The notes beneath the pieces are model-generated. The model was not told the origin of the DNA. It ran no database searches and worked only from the letters and a program-made list of their open reading frames with translations. From an uncultured Bacilli bacterium (GTDB lineage Bacteria > Bacillota_I > Bacilli_A > RF39 > UBA660): a stretch of 59,136 nt of DNA. Below, piece after piece: positions 50,154-59,102 of the stretch (position 1 is its first letter; the number at the start of each line of letters is the position of its first letter). The stretch spans positions 1-59,136 of the forward strand of contig CAKPMC010000009.1 in the NCBI GenBank assembly GCA_934167875.1, written 5' to 3'. Both the position numbers and the translations under genes were made by a program.

Positions 50154-51417
50154 GGAATTATACGAAAAAATAATTGAAGAATATAAATATGATTTAGTAA
50201 TATTTATAGCTAAAGGTTCTTATTTAATAGGACAAGAATTAAGCAATTTAGGTGATGCACCATTACTAGAAATTTATGCAACTAGAAAAGGTGGGAATTT
50301 AAAGAAAGTATTAAAACCATTAATCAAGATAATACCTAAAAAGATATTAATAAATCTAAGAAAAAAAGAAATGAATTCTAATTACCATGAAAAGAATAAT
50401 GATAGACAAGTTTCATTTAATGAAGAAGAATATTCAAAATATAAAAAATGTAAAAAAATTCTTTTGGTTGATGATTCCATTGATTCAGGTAATTCAGTTA
50501 TTTTGGTTAAAGAAGCTTTATCTAATTATTTTCCTAAAGCTGAAATAAAAGTTGCCGTTTTTAATGTAATGAATAAATCAGCCATAAAACCAGAATTCAC
50601 TATTTACAATAATATGATGATAAATGGTCCATGGTCAAATGATTCAAAATATAATAGTAAACATCAAAAAATGTACAATGAATGGAAAAAGAATAAAGAA
50701 GAAAATTTACACACGAAAAAAGTATCTGTTGCAATGGCAACTTATAACGGAAAAAAGTATATTCAAGAACAAATAGATAGTATTCTTAAAAATTTAGAAA
50801 AGAAAGATGAATTAATTATTAGCGATGATGGCTCTAATGATGGAACTATAGAAATTATTAAAAAGAACATGAAAAAAGATAATAGAATTAAGTTAATTAA
50901 TGGTCCTAAAAGAGGTGTAATTAAAAATTTTGAAAATGCATTATTAAATTGTAGTGGTGATTGTATATTTCTATCTGACCAAGATGATATTTGGTTGCCA
51001 AATAAAGTAAAGACTGTTATGTCATATTTTGAACAAGATGATAAATTAATAGCTATAGTTCATGATGCTATGGTAATAGATGAAAATAATAATGTTATTA
51101 TGAAATCATGGTTTGAACATCGTAATTCTAAAAAAGGTTTCTTAAGTAATTTAATTAAAAATAGATATTTAGGCTGTTGTATGGCTTTTGATAAAAGACT
51201 TTTAAAATATGCTTTGCCTATTCCTGAAGATATAGAAATGCATGATTGGTGGTTAGGCTTATGTGCTGAGTTAAAGGGAAAAACTAAGTTTATTAATGAA
51301 AAATTATTTATGTACAGAAGGCATGATAATAATGTGTCAAGTTTAAACCATTACCCATTAAAAAAAATGATTAAAAATAGATATAAACTGATTTATAATA
51401 TTTTAAAAAATAGATAG
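50107..51417 (+). CDS. Phosphoribosyltransferase domain fused to a GT2 glycosyltransferase
   Basis: 436 aa from the ATG at 50107, with AAGGTG six bases upstream. Residues about 1-200 form a type I phosphoribosyltransferase: a helix-strand start (YDLVIFIAKGSYLIGQEL), and the PRPP-binding loop ILLVDDSIDSGNS at about residue 119. Residues about 207-436 are a GT2-type glycosyltransferase: VSVAMATYNGKKYIQEQIDS, LIISDDGSNDGT, the metal-binding FLSDQDDIW and HDWWL. The locus has no other sugar transferase after the priming enzyme. I infer that the two domains add a pentose or 5-phosphoribosyl group and a hexose to the repeat unit. Cytoplasmic or membrane-peripheral, no helix. Coupled to the PHP gene by a 47-base overlap. 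Confidence 0.83.
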   Translation: MNYTELSIENVKEKSRELYEKIIEEYKYDLVIFIAKGSYLIGQELSNLGDAPLLEIYATRKGGNLKKVLKPLIKIIPKKILINLRKKEMNSNYHEKNNDRQVSFNEEEYSKYKKCKKILLVDDSIDSGNSVILVKEALSNYFPKAEIKVAVFNVMNKSAIKPEFTIYNNMMINGPWSNDSKYNSKHQKMYNEWKKNKEENLHTKKVSVAMATYNGKKYIQEQIDSILKNLEKKDELIISDDGSNDGTIEIIKKNMKKDNRIKLINGPKRGVIKNFENALLNCSGDCIFLSDQDDIWLPNKVKTVMSYFEQDDKLIAIVHDAMVIDENNNVIMKSWFEHRNSKKGFLSNLIKNRYLGCCMAFDKRLLKYALPIPEDIEMHDWWLGLCAELKGKTKFINEKLFMYRRHDNNVSSLNHYPLKKMIKNRYKLIYNILKNR

Positions 51418-51430
51418 GTGGTGTGTCTAT

Positions 51431-52615
51431 ATGAATATGGAAACTATTATTTTAACATTGTGTTTGCTTTTTATGTTAATTGATTACATAAAAACAAGAA
51501 AAATATTTACTCCCGTTTTAATATTTAATTTTATATGGTTTTTTACTTTATCTTTATATAATTTAAAAATTAGTTATTTACAACAAGATTTAAGTGGGAG
51601 AACATTATATTTATTTATCTTAAATATTTTGGGTTTCAATATTACATATTTTATAATTTCTTCATTTAAAAAAAGAAAGGTGACAAGCTCCAAACGTAAG
51701 GCTCTTAAATATACAAAGGAACAACGAATTAAGTTTGCTAAATGGTTTGTTATATTTCTATTTATAGTTGAAACTATTTATTCTGGAGGGCTTCCAATAA
51801 TTTGGAAAATTACTGGTGTTGGTAAAAATTATTTTGATTTTGGTATTCCATCAGTTCATGGTGCTTTTAATGGATTGGTTATCTGTTTAGGGGCATATAG
51901 TTTTTTTAAAAAGACTAATGACAAATACCTTTATCTTTTAATTGGTATTTTAATTTTTTCACGTCAAATTATGATATCTATGGCAGTTGAAGCTATTATT
52001 TTTAATTTGTTTACCTCTAAAGAGATAAAGTGGAAAAAGTATATTATCATAGGCATAGTAGGTATACTTGCTTTTAATATTTTAGGTAATTTCAGATCGG
52101 GTTCTGAGACTATGAATGAAATTTTTCAACCTAAGCAGCAGTATGTTAATATGCCCAATTCATTAAAATGGGTTTATTCATATATGACATTTTCAGTTAG
52201 TAATTTTAATAATTTAGTATCTAAAACAGATGGTGGCTTGAACAGAGGAGCTTCTATGTTGTCACAAATTGTACCTACTGCATTATTAGATAAAGTTAAC
52301 TTTGAAATAAAATATAATCCATTTTATTTAATTTCATTAAATTATAATACATGTACATCATTTCCGGAAATTTATTTGGACTTTGGTGATATTGGTATTT
52401 TAGTATTTGGTATTTTACTAGCTTTTTTAGGAAACTCAATATACAAACAAATGTTACTAAATAAAACAGAAGCAAATATTTTAACATATTCTGTATATGT
52501 ACATAATATATTATTATTATTTTTTGTAAATATGTTTTTATATTTGCCTGTAATTGTACAATTTATTTACATACCGTTAATTTTTGCTGAAAACAAAGGG
52601 GGAATAACAAAATGA
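51431..52615 (+). CDS. Wzy-type polysaccharide polymerase
   Basis: 394 aa with about ten hydrophobic helices and a long outer loop (about residues 225-290) containing the basic and aromatic residues typical of O-antigen and EPS polymerases (NFRSGSETMNEIF). These proteins are poorly conserved, so the call rests on topology, length and operon context. It would join undecaprenyl-linked repeat units at the outer face of the membrane. The start is behind AGGTGGTG and the end overlaps the pyruvyltransferase gene by 4 bases (ATGA). Confidence 0.78.
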   Translation: MNMETIILTLCLLFMLIDYIKTRKIFTPVLIFNFIWFFTLSLYNLKISYLQQDLSGRTLYLFILNILGFNITYFIISSFKKRKVTSSKRKALKYTKEQRIKFAKWFVIFLFIVETIYSGGLPIIWKITGVGKNYFDFGIPSVHGAFNGLVICLGAYSFFKKTNDKYLYLLIGILIFSRQIMISMAVEAIIFNLFTSKEIKWKKYIIIGIVGILAFNILGNFRSGSETMNEIFQPKQQYVNMPNSLKWVYSYMTFSVSNFNNLVSKTDGGLNRGASMLSQIVPTALLDKVNFEIKYNPFYLISLNYNTCTSFPEIYLDFGDIGILVFGILLAFLGNSIYKQMLLNKTEANILTYSVYVHNILLLFFVNMFLYLPVIVQFIYIPLIFAENKGGITK

Positions 52616-53835
52616 AAAAAATAGCTTTGATAGGAGCGTTTGACAGAGATAATTATGGCGATATCTTAATGCCAATTGTTTTTGAAGAATATATGAATAA
52701 ATTTCATTCTGATTTTTATTCTAATTTAACTTTTAAATACTATGGATTAAAAGAAAGTAATATGCAGTATCTTGGAGGAAAAAATACAATGCCCTTATCA
52801 TCGATAGATATGGATATTGATGATATGTTAGCTTTGGTGCTGGTTGGTGGGGCTATATTACCATGTAGATATGGTGATATGTTTATACACTTGCAAAAAA
52901 ATCCGAAACTTATAAAATGTTATAAAATTTTAGATAAATTCATAAGACCACTTTTTGATTTGTATTGTAAAAATAAACTTAATGGCAAAAATATTAGACC
53001 TTGGTTAATTGATCAATTTGATAATAAAACAATTATTTATAATACGGTGGGTGGTTCATTAACAAAAAGGAAATTGTTTTTTTGCAAAAGGAAGATTTTA
53101 AATGCACTTAATAAAGCTTCATATATATCTGTGCGTGATATTAATACTAAGCATTACCTAGATTGCAATTCGATAGAAAATCAGCTTTATCCAGATAGTG
53201 TTGTAATTCTTTCAAAAATAATTTCAGATGAAATGATTATGGAAAATGTTGGAAAAGAGAAACAGCGTCAGGTTAGAAAATTAGGTAAATATGTTGTAAT
53301 ACAAATGAATGCTAAAGTAGGGCTAAGCTTAGTAAATGAAATAAAAAAAGAAATTGAAAGATTATATAATAAATATAAAATCTCATGTGTATTATTACCT
53401 ATCGGTAGAGCCCCTGGCCATGAAGATCAGTTGCCGTTGAAACAGCTTGATGAACAATTATCAACACCACACTATATGCCAGAAACCAATAATGTATTTG
53501 AAACGATTTACTTGATAAAAAATGCTGTAATGTATTGTGGAACTAGTTTACATGGCACTATTACTTCGATATCTTATTGTATTCCGCATACAGCTTTAAC
53601 TAATAAAATACCAAAGTTGAATGCTTTTTTAAATACATGGGATACTACACCAATAAAAAATACCGAACCCAAACAGTTAATAGAAACGTATGAACAATTA
53701 TTGAAATTTAAAAATTTAAAAGAAACTATGGTTGCAAAGAAAGATGAACTACAGAAACTAGCTATTGAAAATTTTGAAAATATCAATGAAATAATAAAAA
53801 AGAGTGATTTTTATGAAAAAGAAAAACTTAATTAA
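52612..53835 (+). CDS. Polysaccharide pyruvyltransferase
   Basis: 407 aa. Opening IALIGAFDRDNYGDILM is the family motif (PF04230: G-x-x-x-x-N-x-G-D). Then LVGGAILPCRYGDM, a second-domain DINTKHYL region, and the GTSLHGTITS motif with its His and Ser for phosphoenolpyruvate. The family adds ketal-linked pyruvate to a sugar, as in CsaB of wall glycans, WcaK of colanic acid and CpsJ types. This makes the polymer acidic and could anchor SLH-domain proteins. Cytoplasmic. Overlaps the flippase gene by 23 bases. Confidence 0.9.
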   Translation: MKKIALIGAFDRDNYGDILMPIVFEEYMNKFHSDFYSNLTFKYYGLKESNMQYLGGKNTMPLSSIDMDIDDMLALVLVGGAILPCRYGDMFIHLQKNPKLIKCYKILDKFIRPLFDLYCKNKLNGKNIRPWLIDQFDNKTIIYNTVGGSLTKRKLFFCKRKILNALNKASYISVRDINTKHYLDCNSIENQLYPDSVVILSKIISDEMIMENVGKEKQRQVRKLGKYVVIQMNAKVGLSLVNEIKKEIERLYNKYKISCVLLPIGRAPGHEDQLPLKQLDEQLSTPHYMPETNNVFETIYLIKNAVMYCGTSLHGTITSISYCIPHTALTNKIPKLNAFLNTWDTTPIKNTEPKQLIETYEQLLKFKNLKETMVAKKDELQKLAIENFENINEIIKKSDFYEKEKLN

Positions 53836-55195
53836 AAATTCTATAATTTTGATTTTTGGGACAACATTACCTAAAATTATGCTATTTATTACGCTCCCAT
53901 TATATACTTTTTTTCTAAGTAAACAAGAATATGGTACTTATGATATTATTATGACTTTAAGTACTCTAATAATTCCACTTGCTACATTACAATTACATTC
54001 ATCAATTTTTAGATATTTAATTGATACTAAAAAATTATCTGAACAAAAAAAAATAATATCTACAGCTTTAATGACTATTTTTTTTATTACGTTAACTTTA
54101 TTATTAGTGGCATTTTGTATTCCAGTAGTATATAACTATGAGACTAAGTTTAATATTTATTTATATTTTGCTGTTAATGTTATTTTTCAAGTCTTTTTGG
54201 AGATATCAAGAGGATTAGGAAAGAAAAAACAATATACACTGGCTTCAATTATAAATGCTTGTTTTATTGTTGTACTATCTACTTTATTTATGTATAATTT
54301 AAATAATAAAATTCTTGCTGCATTTGCTTCAATTAATTTAGCTGGTATCATTACCATAGTTTACTTATTAATTGTAACTAAAATATGGAAATATATATCT
54401 TTAAAATATGTCAATAAAAAGTTGTTGAAAGAAATGCTGGTCTACTCAATACCGTTGATACCTAACTCTTTATCTTGGTGGATTATAAATGTATCTGATC
54501 GTTTTATTATCAAACTTATGTTAGGTGTAGAAGCTAACGCAATTTATGCTGTTGCTAATAAAATTCCATCAATTTATAGCCTCTTTTATAATGGTTTTAA
54601 TTTAGCGTGGCAAGAGTCAGCATCCCTAGACTCAAAAAATGATAAAATGTACTATCAGAATATTTTTACATCGCTTAGTAAATTTTTGATGGGTGGACTT
54701 TTGATTTTAATTTCAATACTTCCTATTATATTTAAATTGTTAGTTATTGGTGATTACAATGAATCTTATTATCAAATGCCAATTTTATGTATAAGCTTAT
54801 TGTTTTCTAGCTTATCTGCTTTCTTTGGTGGTATTTATATTGCAACTAAGAATTCTAAAAAATTAGGTATTTCATCATTCTTGGCATCTTTAATGAACGT
54901 AATAATCAATTTTTTATTAATAAAAAAAATTGGTTTATATGCTGCATCATTTTCTACTTTAGTTTCATTCTTTATTTTAACATTATATAGATATTACGAC
55001 ATAAAAAAACTGTGCTATTTAAAAATAAATATCAAATTATTAATAATTTTTATTCTATCTTTATCAATAATTGTATTTGGATATTATAATAAAAATATGT
55101 ATTTTTTGCTTACTAATATTCTTCTTTCAAATTCTATATTCGTTATTTTAAATAAAGAAATTATGCAATCAATGATACATAAGGTGAAATTATGA
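53813..55195 (+). CDS. Wzx-type polysaccharide flippase
   Basis: 461 aa with 14 predicted hydrophobic helices, MATE/MVF superfamily Polysacc_synt family. The first helix begins NSIILIFGTTLPKIMLFITL, and the YDIIMTLSTL, FLMGGLLILISILP and FFGGIYIATKNS segments fit the family. Exports the lipid-linked repeat unit to the outer face for the polymerase. The chosen ATG follows AGAGTGAT. It overlaps the LCP gene by 4 bases. Confidence 0.9.
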   Translation: MKKKNLIKNSIILIFGTTLPKIMLFITLPLYTFFLSKQEYGTYDIIMTLSTLIIPLATLQLHSSIFRYLIDTKKLSEQKKIISTALMTIFFITLTLLLVAFCIPVVYNYETKFNIYLYFAVNVIFQVFLEISRGLGKKKQYTLASIINACFIVVLSTLFMYNLNNKILAAFASINLAGIITIVYLLIVTKIWKYISLKYVNKKLLKEMLVYSIPLIPNSLSWWIINVSDRFIIKLMLGVEANAIYAVANKIPSIYSLFYNGFNLAWQESASLDSKNDKMYYQNIFTSLSKFLMGGLLILISILPIIFKLLVIGDYNESYYQMPILCISLLFSSLSAFFGGIYIATKNSKKLGISSFLASLMNVIINFLLIKKIGLYAASFSTLVSFFILTLYRYYDIKKLCYLKINIKLLIIFILSLSIIVFGYYNKNMYFLLTNILLSNSIFVILNKEIMQSMIHKVKL

Positions 55196-56634
55196 GAATG
55201 AAAAAAGTAAATGAAACTGTATTTAATATTTTTTGTATTATTTTTGCTATATTATTTCTACTGTCTCTTACTATTCTTAGTTATTCCATCTTAAAACTAA
55301 ATATTTTACCAACTAAATATCTAATGATAGTATTTGGCGTATTAATACTAGTTACCATTATCTTATTATTTGGTATCTTTTGCAAGAAACATAAAGTACT
55401 TAGAGCACTATCATTTATTATTATGTTACTACTTATTGTATTTTTATGTTTTGGTATTAATTATTTAAACAACACTTATCGTTTTTTAAATAGTACTCAA
55501 AGTAAATATGATACTTTAACTTATTCAGTTATAGTGCTTAAAGATAGTAGTTATACTAGTATTGATAATTTAACTAATAAAACAATTTCATATCTAAGTG
55601 ATAATTATAATATGGATATAAAGAATGAACTTAATTCTAAAATAACTTATAATGAAGAATTGGTTGATGATTTTACTAAAATATTCGATTTATTAAACAA
55701 TAAAAATATAGATGCAGTAGTACTTGAAGATAGTTATTTAACTTTAATAAATGAAGAAATTAATAATTTTAAAGATAATACTAAGGTAATTTATACGTTT
55801 GAAATAAAAATAAAGACTCATGAAGAATCTGGTGATACTTCTATTACTAAAGAACCATTTATTTTGTATATTAGTGGAATAGATCAATATGGAAAAGTAA
55901 ATACTGTAAGGGGTAGGAGTGATGTTAACCAGATTGTAGTGGTTAATCCTAAAACTAATCATATCCTTTTAGTAAATACACCAAGAGATTATTATGTACA
56001 ACTAGTTGGTACTACAGGATTAAAAGATAAACTTACTCATGCTGGTATCTATGGTATAGATAAAAGTATTGGTACATTAGAAAATCTATATGATATAAAT
56101 ATTGATCACTATTTAAGAGTTAATTTTAATACTCTTATTAAAGTAGTTGATGTGATAGGTGGTATTGATATTTACTCAGATAAAGCTTTTACTCCTTGGA
56201 CTAATCGTAGAGTTTATATTAATCAAGGTATAAATCATATGAATGGTGAAATGGCTTTAGCTTATGCTAGAGAAAGAAAAACATATGTAACAGGTGATCA
56301 TCATAGAGGTGAAAATCAACAACAGGTAATAACGGCTATAATAAATAAAATTACTACTTCCAAAATATTAATAAGTAAGTATAATAGTATATTAAATGCA
56401 CTTGATGGTTCTTTTCAGACTGATATTTCTACTAATGGTATTACGTCTATTATTAAATACCAACTTGATAAAATGCCATCTTGGAATATAGAAAGTATAG
56501 CTGTTACTGGTGAAAATAGTATGAATTATACATATAGTATGGGATATGGATATAAATTATATGTCATGGAACCTGATAATAACAGTATAATAAGTGCAAA
56601 AGAAAAGATAAATGAAGTTTTAAATGAAAAGTAA
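55192..56634 (+). CDS. LCP-family glycopolymer-peptidoglycan ligase
   Basis: 480 aa. Three N-terminal helices (1-90), then an extra domain of about 120 residues resembling a small periplasmic binding protein (ISYLSDNYNMDI, IDAVVLEDSYLTL), and the LytR-CpsA-Psr domain: ISGIDQYG, RGRSDVNQIVVVN, LVNTPRDYYVQL, GGIDIYSDKAF, MNGEMALAYARERK and GENQQQV. The catalytic arginines (RGRSD, TPRD, RERK) are present. It transfers the undecaprenyl-linked polymer to peptidoglycan at the membrane surface. The AAGGTG site and 4-base overlap with the flippase gene show it is the last step of this operon. Confidence 0.93.
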   Translation: MRMKKVNETVFNIFCIIFAILFLLSLTILSYSILKLNILPTKYLMIVFGVLILVTIILLFGIFCKKHKVLRALSFIIMLLLIVFLCFGINYLNNTYRFLNSTQSKYDTLTYSVIVLKDSSYTSIDNLTNKTISYLSDNYNMDIKNELNSKITYNEELVDDFTKIFDLLNNKNIDAVVLEDSYLTLINEEINNFKDNTKVIYTFEIKIKTHEESGDTSITKEPFILYISGIDQYGKVNTVRGRSDVNQIVVVNPKTNHILLVNTPRDYYVQLVGTTGLKDKLTHAGIYGIDKSIGTLENLYDINIDHYLRVNFNTLIKVVDVIGGIDIYSDKAFTPWTNRRVYINQGINHMNGEMALAYARERKTYVTGDHHRGENQQQVITAIINKITTSKILISKYNSILNALDGSFQTDISTNGITSIIKYQLDKMPSWNIESIAVTGENSMNYTYSMGYGYKLYVMEPDNNSIISAKEKINEVLNEK

Positions 56635-56653
56635 ATTTAATGGAGGCATGGTT

Positions 56654-57517
56654 ATGAATTACGAATTAAAAAAATCTTTATTAGAATTAAAAAATAAATT
56701 ATTATTATTTTCACTTACTGGAATATTAGGAACAACTTGTGCTGGATGTAGTAAAGATAGTATTTCTAATAGACAAGTGGTTAAATCTATAATTGTAGAT
56801 AGTGATAATATAGATACATTTATTTCTGAATTAACCAGTGATGTTGATGAAGTTCTAGATAAAACTTCAGCTACTCCTTATGATATCATTATGGATTTAA
56901 TTAATTATGGTTCTATAGAAAAAGTATATTATACTACTGATGATATTAATTTAAATATACCTTGGTATTTAAGCAATACTAAAACTGATGAAATAGTTAC
57001 TTTACCTAAATTAGAGTGTTTAGAAGTTTATGGTATTAGAGATAATAATTGTTTGGTTAAAACTAATGAATATATTGGTTTTACTACTTTAGATAATTTG
57101 GAAGAATTAACTGGTACTTTCGTAGTTGTTGATATAAGTAGTCAAGAAGTTAAATTATATAAAGATAATCAAGTTATTTTAACTTCACCAGTAGTTACTG
57201 GAAGACCTGGTGCAAATCAAAGCGATAAAGGCTTATTTGAAATATATGATATTACTACTTCGAGACATTTGATTGGCCCTGGTTATAAATCATATGTTGA
57301 TATTATGATGAAGTATAATGGTAACGAGGGCTTGCATGATGCAGAGTATCATACTCATGAAGATGGCTTTAAACATGGCTGGCGTGATGCTAGTGAATTT
57401 GGTGGAGATACATATATTAAGCATGGATCTCATGGCTGTATAAATATGCTACATGATGATGTTATGACTATTAGAGATAACGTAGATATTGGTACTAAGG
57501 TTTTAGTAAAGGAATAA
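56654..57517 (+). CDS. L,D-transpeptidase (YkuD family)
   Basis: 287 aa from the ATG at 56654, chosen because GGAGG is seven bases upstream. The hydrophobic stretch LLLFSLTGILGTTCAGC may be a lipobox-like signal or an anchor. The C-terminal catalytic domain has FVVVDISSQEVKLYKDN, VVTGRPGANQSDKG and HGSHGCINM with the nucleophilic Cys at about residue 262. It makes 3-3 peptidoglycan cross-links or attaches proteins to the wall. Between the membrane and the catalytic domain is an SH3-like segment (PKLECLEVYGIRD). It is 19 bases after the LCP gene and ends at a TTCG-loop terminator. Confidence 0.92.
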   Translation: MNYELKKSLLELKNKLLLFSLTGILGTTCAGCSKDSISNRQVVKSIIVDSDNIDTFISELTSDVDEVLDKTSATPYDIIMDLINYGSIEKVYYTTDDINLNIPWYLSNTKTDEIVTLPKLECLEVYGIRDNNCLVKTNEYIGFTTLDNLEELTGTFVVVDISSQEVKLYKDNQVILTSPVVTGRPGANQSDKGLFEIYDITTSRHLIGPGYKSYVDIMMKYNGNEGLHDAEYHTHEDGFKHGWRDASEFGGDTYIKHGSHGCINMLHDDVMTIRDNVDIGTKVLVKE

Positions 57518-57545
57518 ATATTAACTTCGGTTAGTATTTTTTTAA
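57517..57545 (+). terminator. Rho-independent terminator with TTCG tetraloop
   Basis: 9-bp stem AATATTAAC/GTTAGTATT closed by a stable TTCG loop, then T residues, at the end of the polysaccharide-wall operon. Confidence 0.88.
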
Positions 57546-57571
57546 TTTTAATAGTATTTTTATTTCAATAG

Positions 57572-57580
57572 TGGTATAAT
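57572..57580 (+). promoter_or_regulatory. Extended -10 promoter of the second LCP gene
   Basis: TGGTATAAT (TG-n-TATAAT) 26 bases before the start codon, with TTTTGGGGG as ribosome site. Shows that the second LCP gene is transcribed independently. Confidence 0.65.
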
Positions 57581-57605
57581 ATAAAACACTTTTGGGGGTA
57601 TTACT

Positions 57606-59039
57606 ATGAAAAATAAATTGTTAAAATATAATTACTTAATAATTACTGCTATTATGTTAATAGTTAATATATTATTATTTATATTTACTAATAAACTTAA
57701 TATATTACCAATTAAATATTATTTATTAATATTTGGAATAATTGTGGTATTAGAAATAGTTTCTATACTATTTATACTTTTAAAGAAGAAAATACTTAAT
57801 ATAATTGGATATATACTTAGTATTATTCTAATTATAGTTAATATTTGTGGTATTTATTATGTTAGGGTTACAGATAATTTTTTAGATAAATCTTTTAATA
57901 ATGATAATAGAGAATATACTACTACTTTTTATATTGTTTCTAAAAAAGATAGTAATAATACATTAGATAATATTGTTGGTAAAGACGTTGGTTATTATAA
58001 AGATACTCCTAATATAGAACAGGCTATAACTGAACTTGGTTATAAATATAAAGTTAATACTATTAGTTATGATAATATTAGTGAAATGTTTAATGGTATT
58101 AGTTATATTTTAATTGAAAAGAATCTTTATGATTATACATTTGAAATTGATAAATCATTAAATAAGTTAGATTATGACATTATATATGAATATACTTTGA
58201 CTTTTCAGGAAACAATAGATTCTAATACTGAAGAAAATGATGATAATTATATACCTGAAACTAATAATATTAATATTTATATAGGGGGTACTGATTTTAC
58301 TAATCAATTATATGATTTTAATATGATTGTATCTATTAATAAAGATACTCATAAAGTTCTTCTTACTAGTATTCCTAGAGATTATCATATTCCTGTATAT
58401 GGTAAAGGTGGAAGAAGTGATAATATGGGATACCATGGTGCATGGGGTATTACTACTAGTATGAAGTCTTTAGAACAACTTCTTAATATAAAAATAGATT
58501 ATTATGTTAAAGTTAGAACTAGTAGCTTAGTTGGGGTAGTAGATACTTTGGGTGGAATACAATTTTGCTCTGATAAAAGTTTTTATACTACTCATGCTAC
58601 TATACTTGATAGCTATGATGATTCTAAAGGTAATAAATTATATGTTAAGAAAGGTTGCTATAATTATAACGGAACTGAAATACTTACTATATCGAGAGAA
58701 AGACTTGCATATAGTGGAGGAGATAGGCAAAGACAAAAGAACTGTCAGAGTATATTAATTTCTATATTTAATAAGGCAACTTCACCTAGTGTTATTAAAA
58801 ATTATCAAAGTTTATTAGATTCTGTTAGTGATTTATATACTACTAGTATTCCTAGGGATATGATAACTAGTTATATAAGAGATATTTTAGATAATAATAC
58901 TAAGTGGACCTTTAATACTCAAAGTTTAGATGGTTATGATAGCAGAGGGTATGTACATTTAACTAATTATCTTGATTATGTTATGATGCCATATCAAAGT
59001 TCAGTTAATAGTGCTAGTTATAATATTAAACATAATTAA
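57606..59039 (+). CDS. LCP-family protein, second copy, with a changed active-site segment
   Basis: 477 aa, same architecture as the first copy: three N-terminal helices, binding-protein-like insert (VGKDVGYYKDTP, ISYILIEKNLYDY), then the LCP domain with IYIGGTDF, TSIPRDYHIPVYG, GGIQFCSDKSF and ISRERLAYSGGDRQRQKN. The segment that reads RGRSD in copy one is YDFN here (NQLYDFNMIV), so one catalytic Arg and the Ser are missing, while PRD and RER are kept. Either a diverged ligase or a protein that carries another glycopolymer. Its own promoter is at 57572 and a strong hairpin follows. Confidence 0.88.
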   Translation: MKNKLLKYNYLIITAIMLIVNILLFIFTNKLNILPIKYYLLIFGIIVVLEIVSILFILLKKKILNIIGYILSIILIIVNICGIYYVRVTDNFLDKSFNNDNREYTTTFYIVSKKDSNNTLDNIVGKDVGYYKDTPNIEQAITELGYKYKVNTISYDNISEMFNGISYILIEKNLYDYTFEIDKSLNKLDYDIIYEYTLTFQETIDSNTEENDDNYIPETNNINIYIGGTDFTNQLYDFNMIVSINKDTHKVLLTSIPRDYHIPVYGKGGRSDNMGYHGAWGITTSMKSLEQLLNIKIDYYVKVRTSSLVGVVDTLGGIQFCSDKSFYTTHATILDSYDDSKGNKLYVKKGCYNYNGTEILTISRERLAYSGGDRQRQKNCQSILISIFNKATSPSVIKNYQSLLDSVSDLYTTSIPRDMITSYIRDILDNNTKWTFNTQSLDGYDSRGYVHLTNYLDYVMMPYQSSVNSASYNIKHN

Positions 59040-59063
59040 AAAAGTATCAATGATACTTTTTTT
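59038..59063 (+). terminator. Rho-independent terminator
   Basis: 11-bp stem AAAAAAGTATC/GATACTTTTTT with a 3-nt loop, beginning in the last stop codon and ending in a T run. Confidence 0.9.
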
Positions 59064-59075
59064 CAGATTGTAGAC

Positions 59076-59102
59076 AAACCCCTAGATTTTTTCTAGAGGT
59101 TT
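59076..59102. repeat. Imperfect hairpin at the end of the window
   Basis: 11-bp stem AAACCCCTAGA/TCTAGAGGTTT with one C-A mismatch around a T5 loop. On the plus strand the T run after it is interrupted. It may be a second terminator or the terminator of a minus-strand gene outside the window. Confidence 0.5.
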
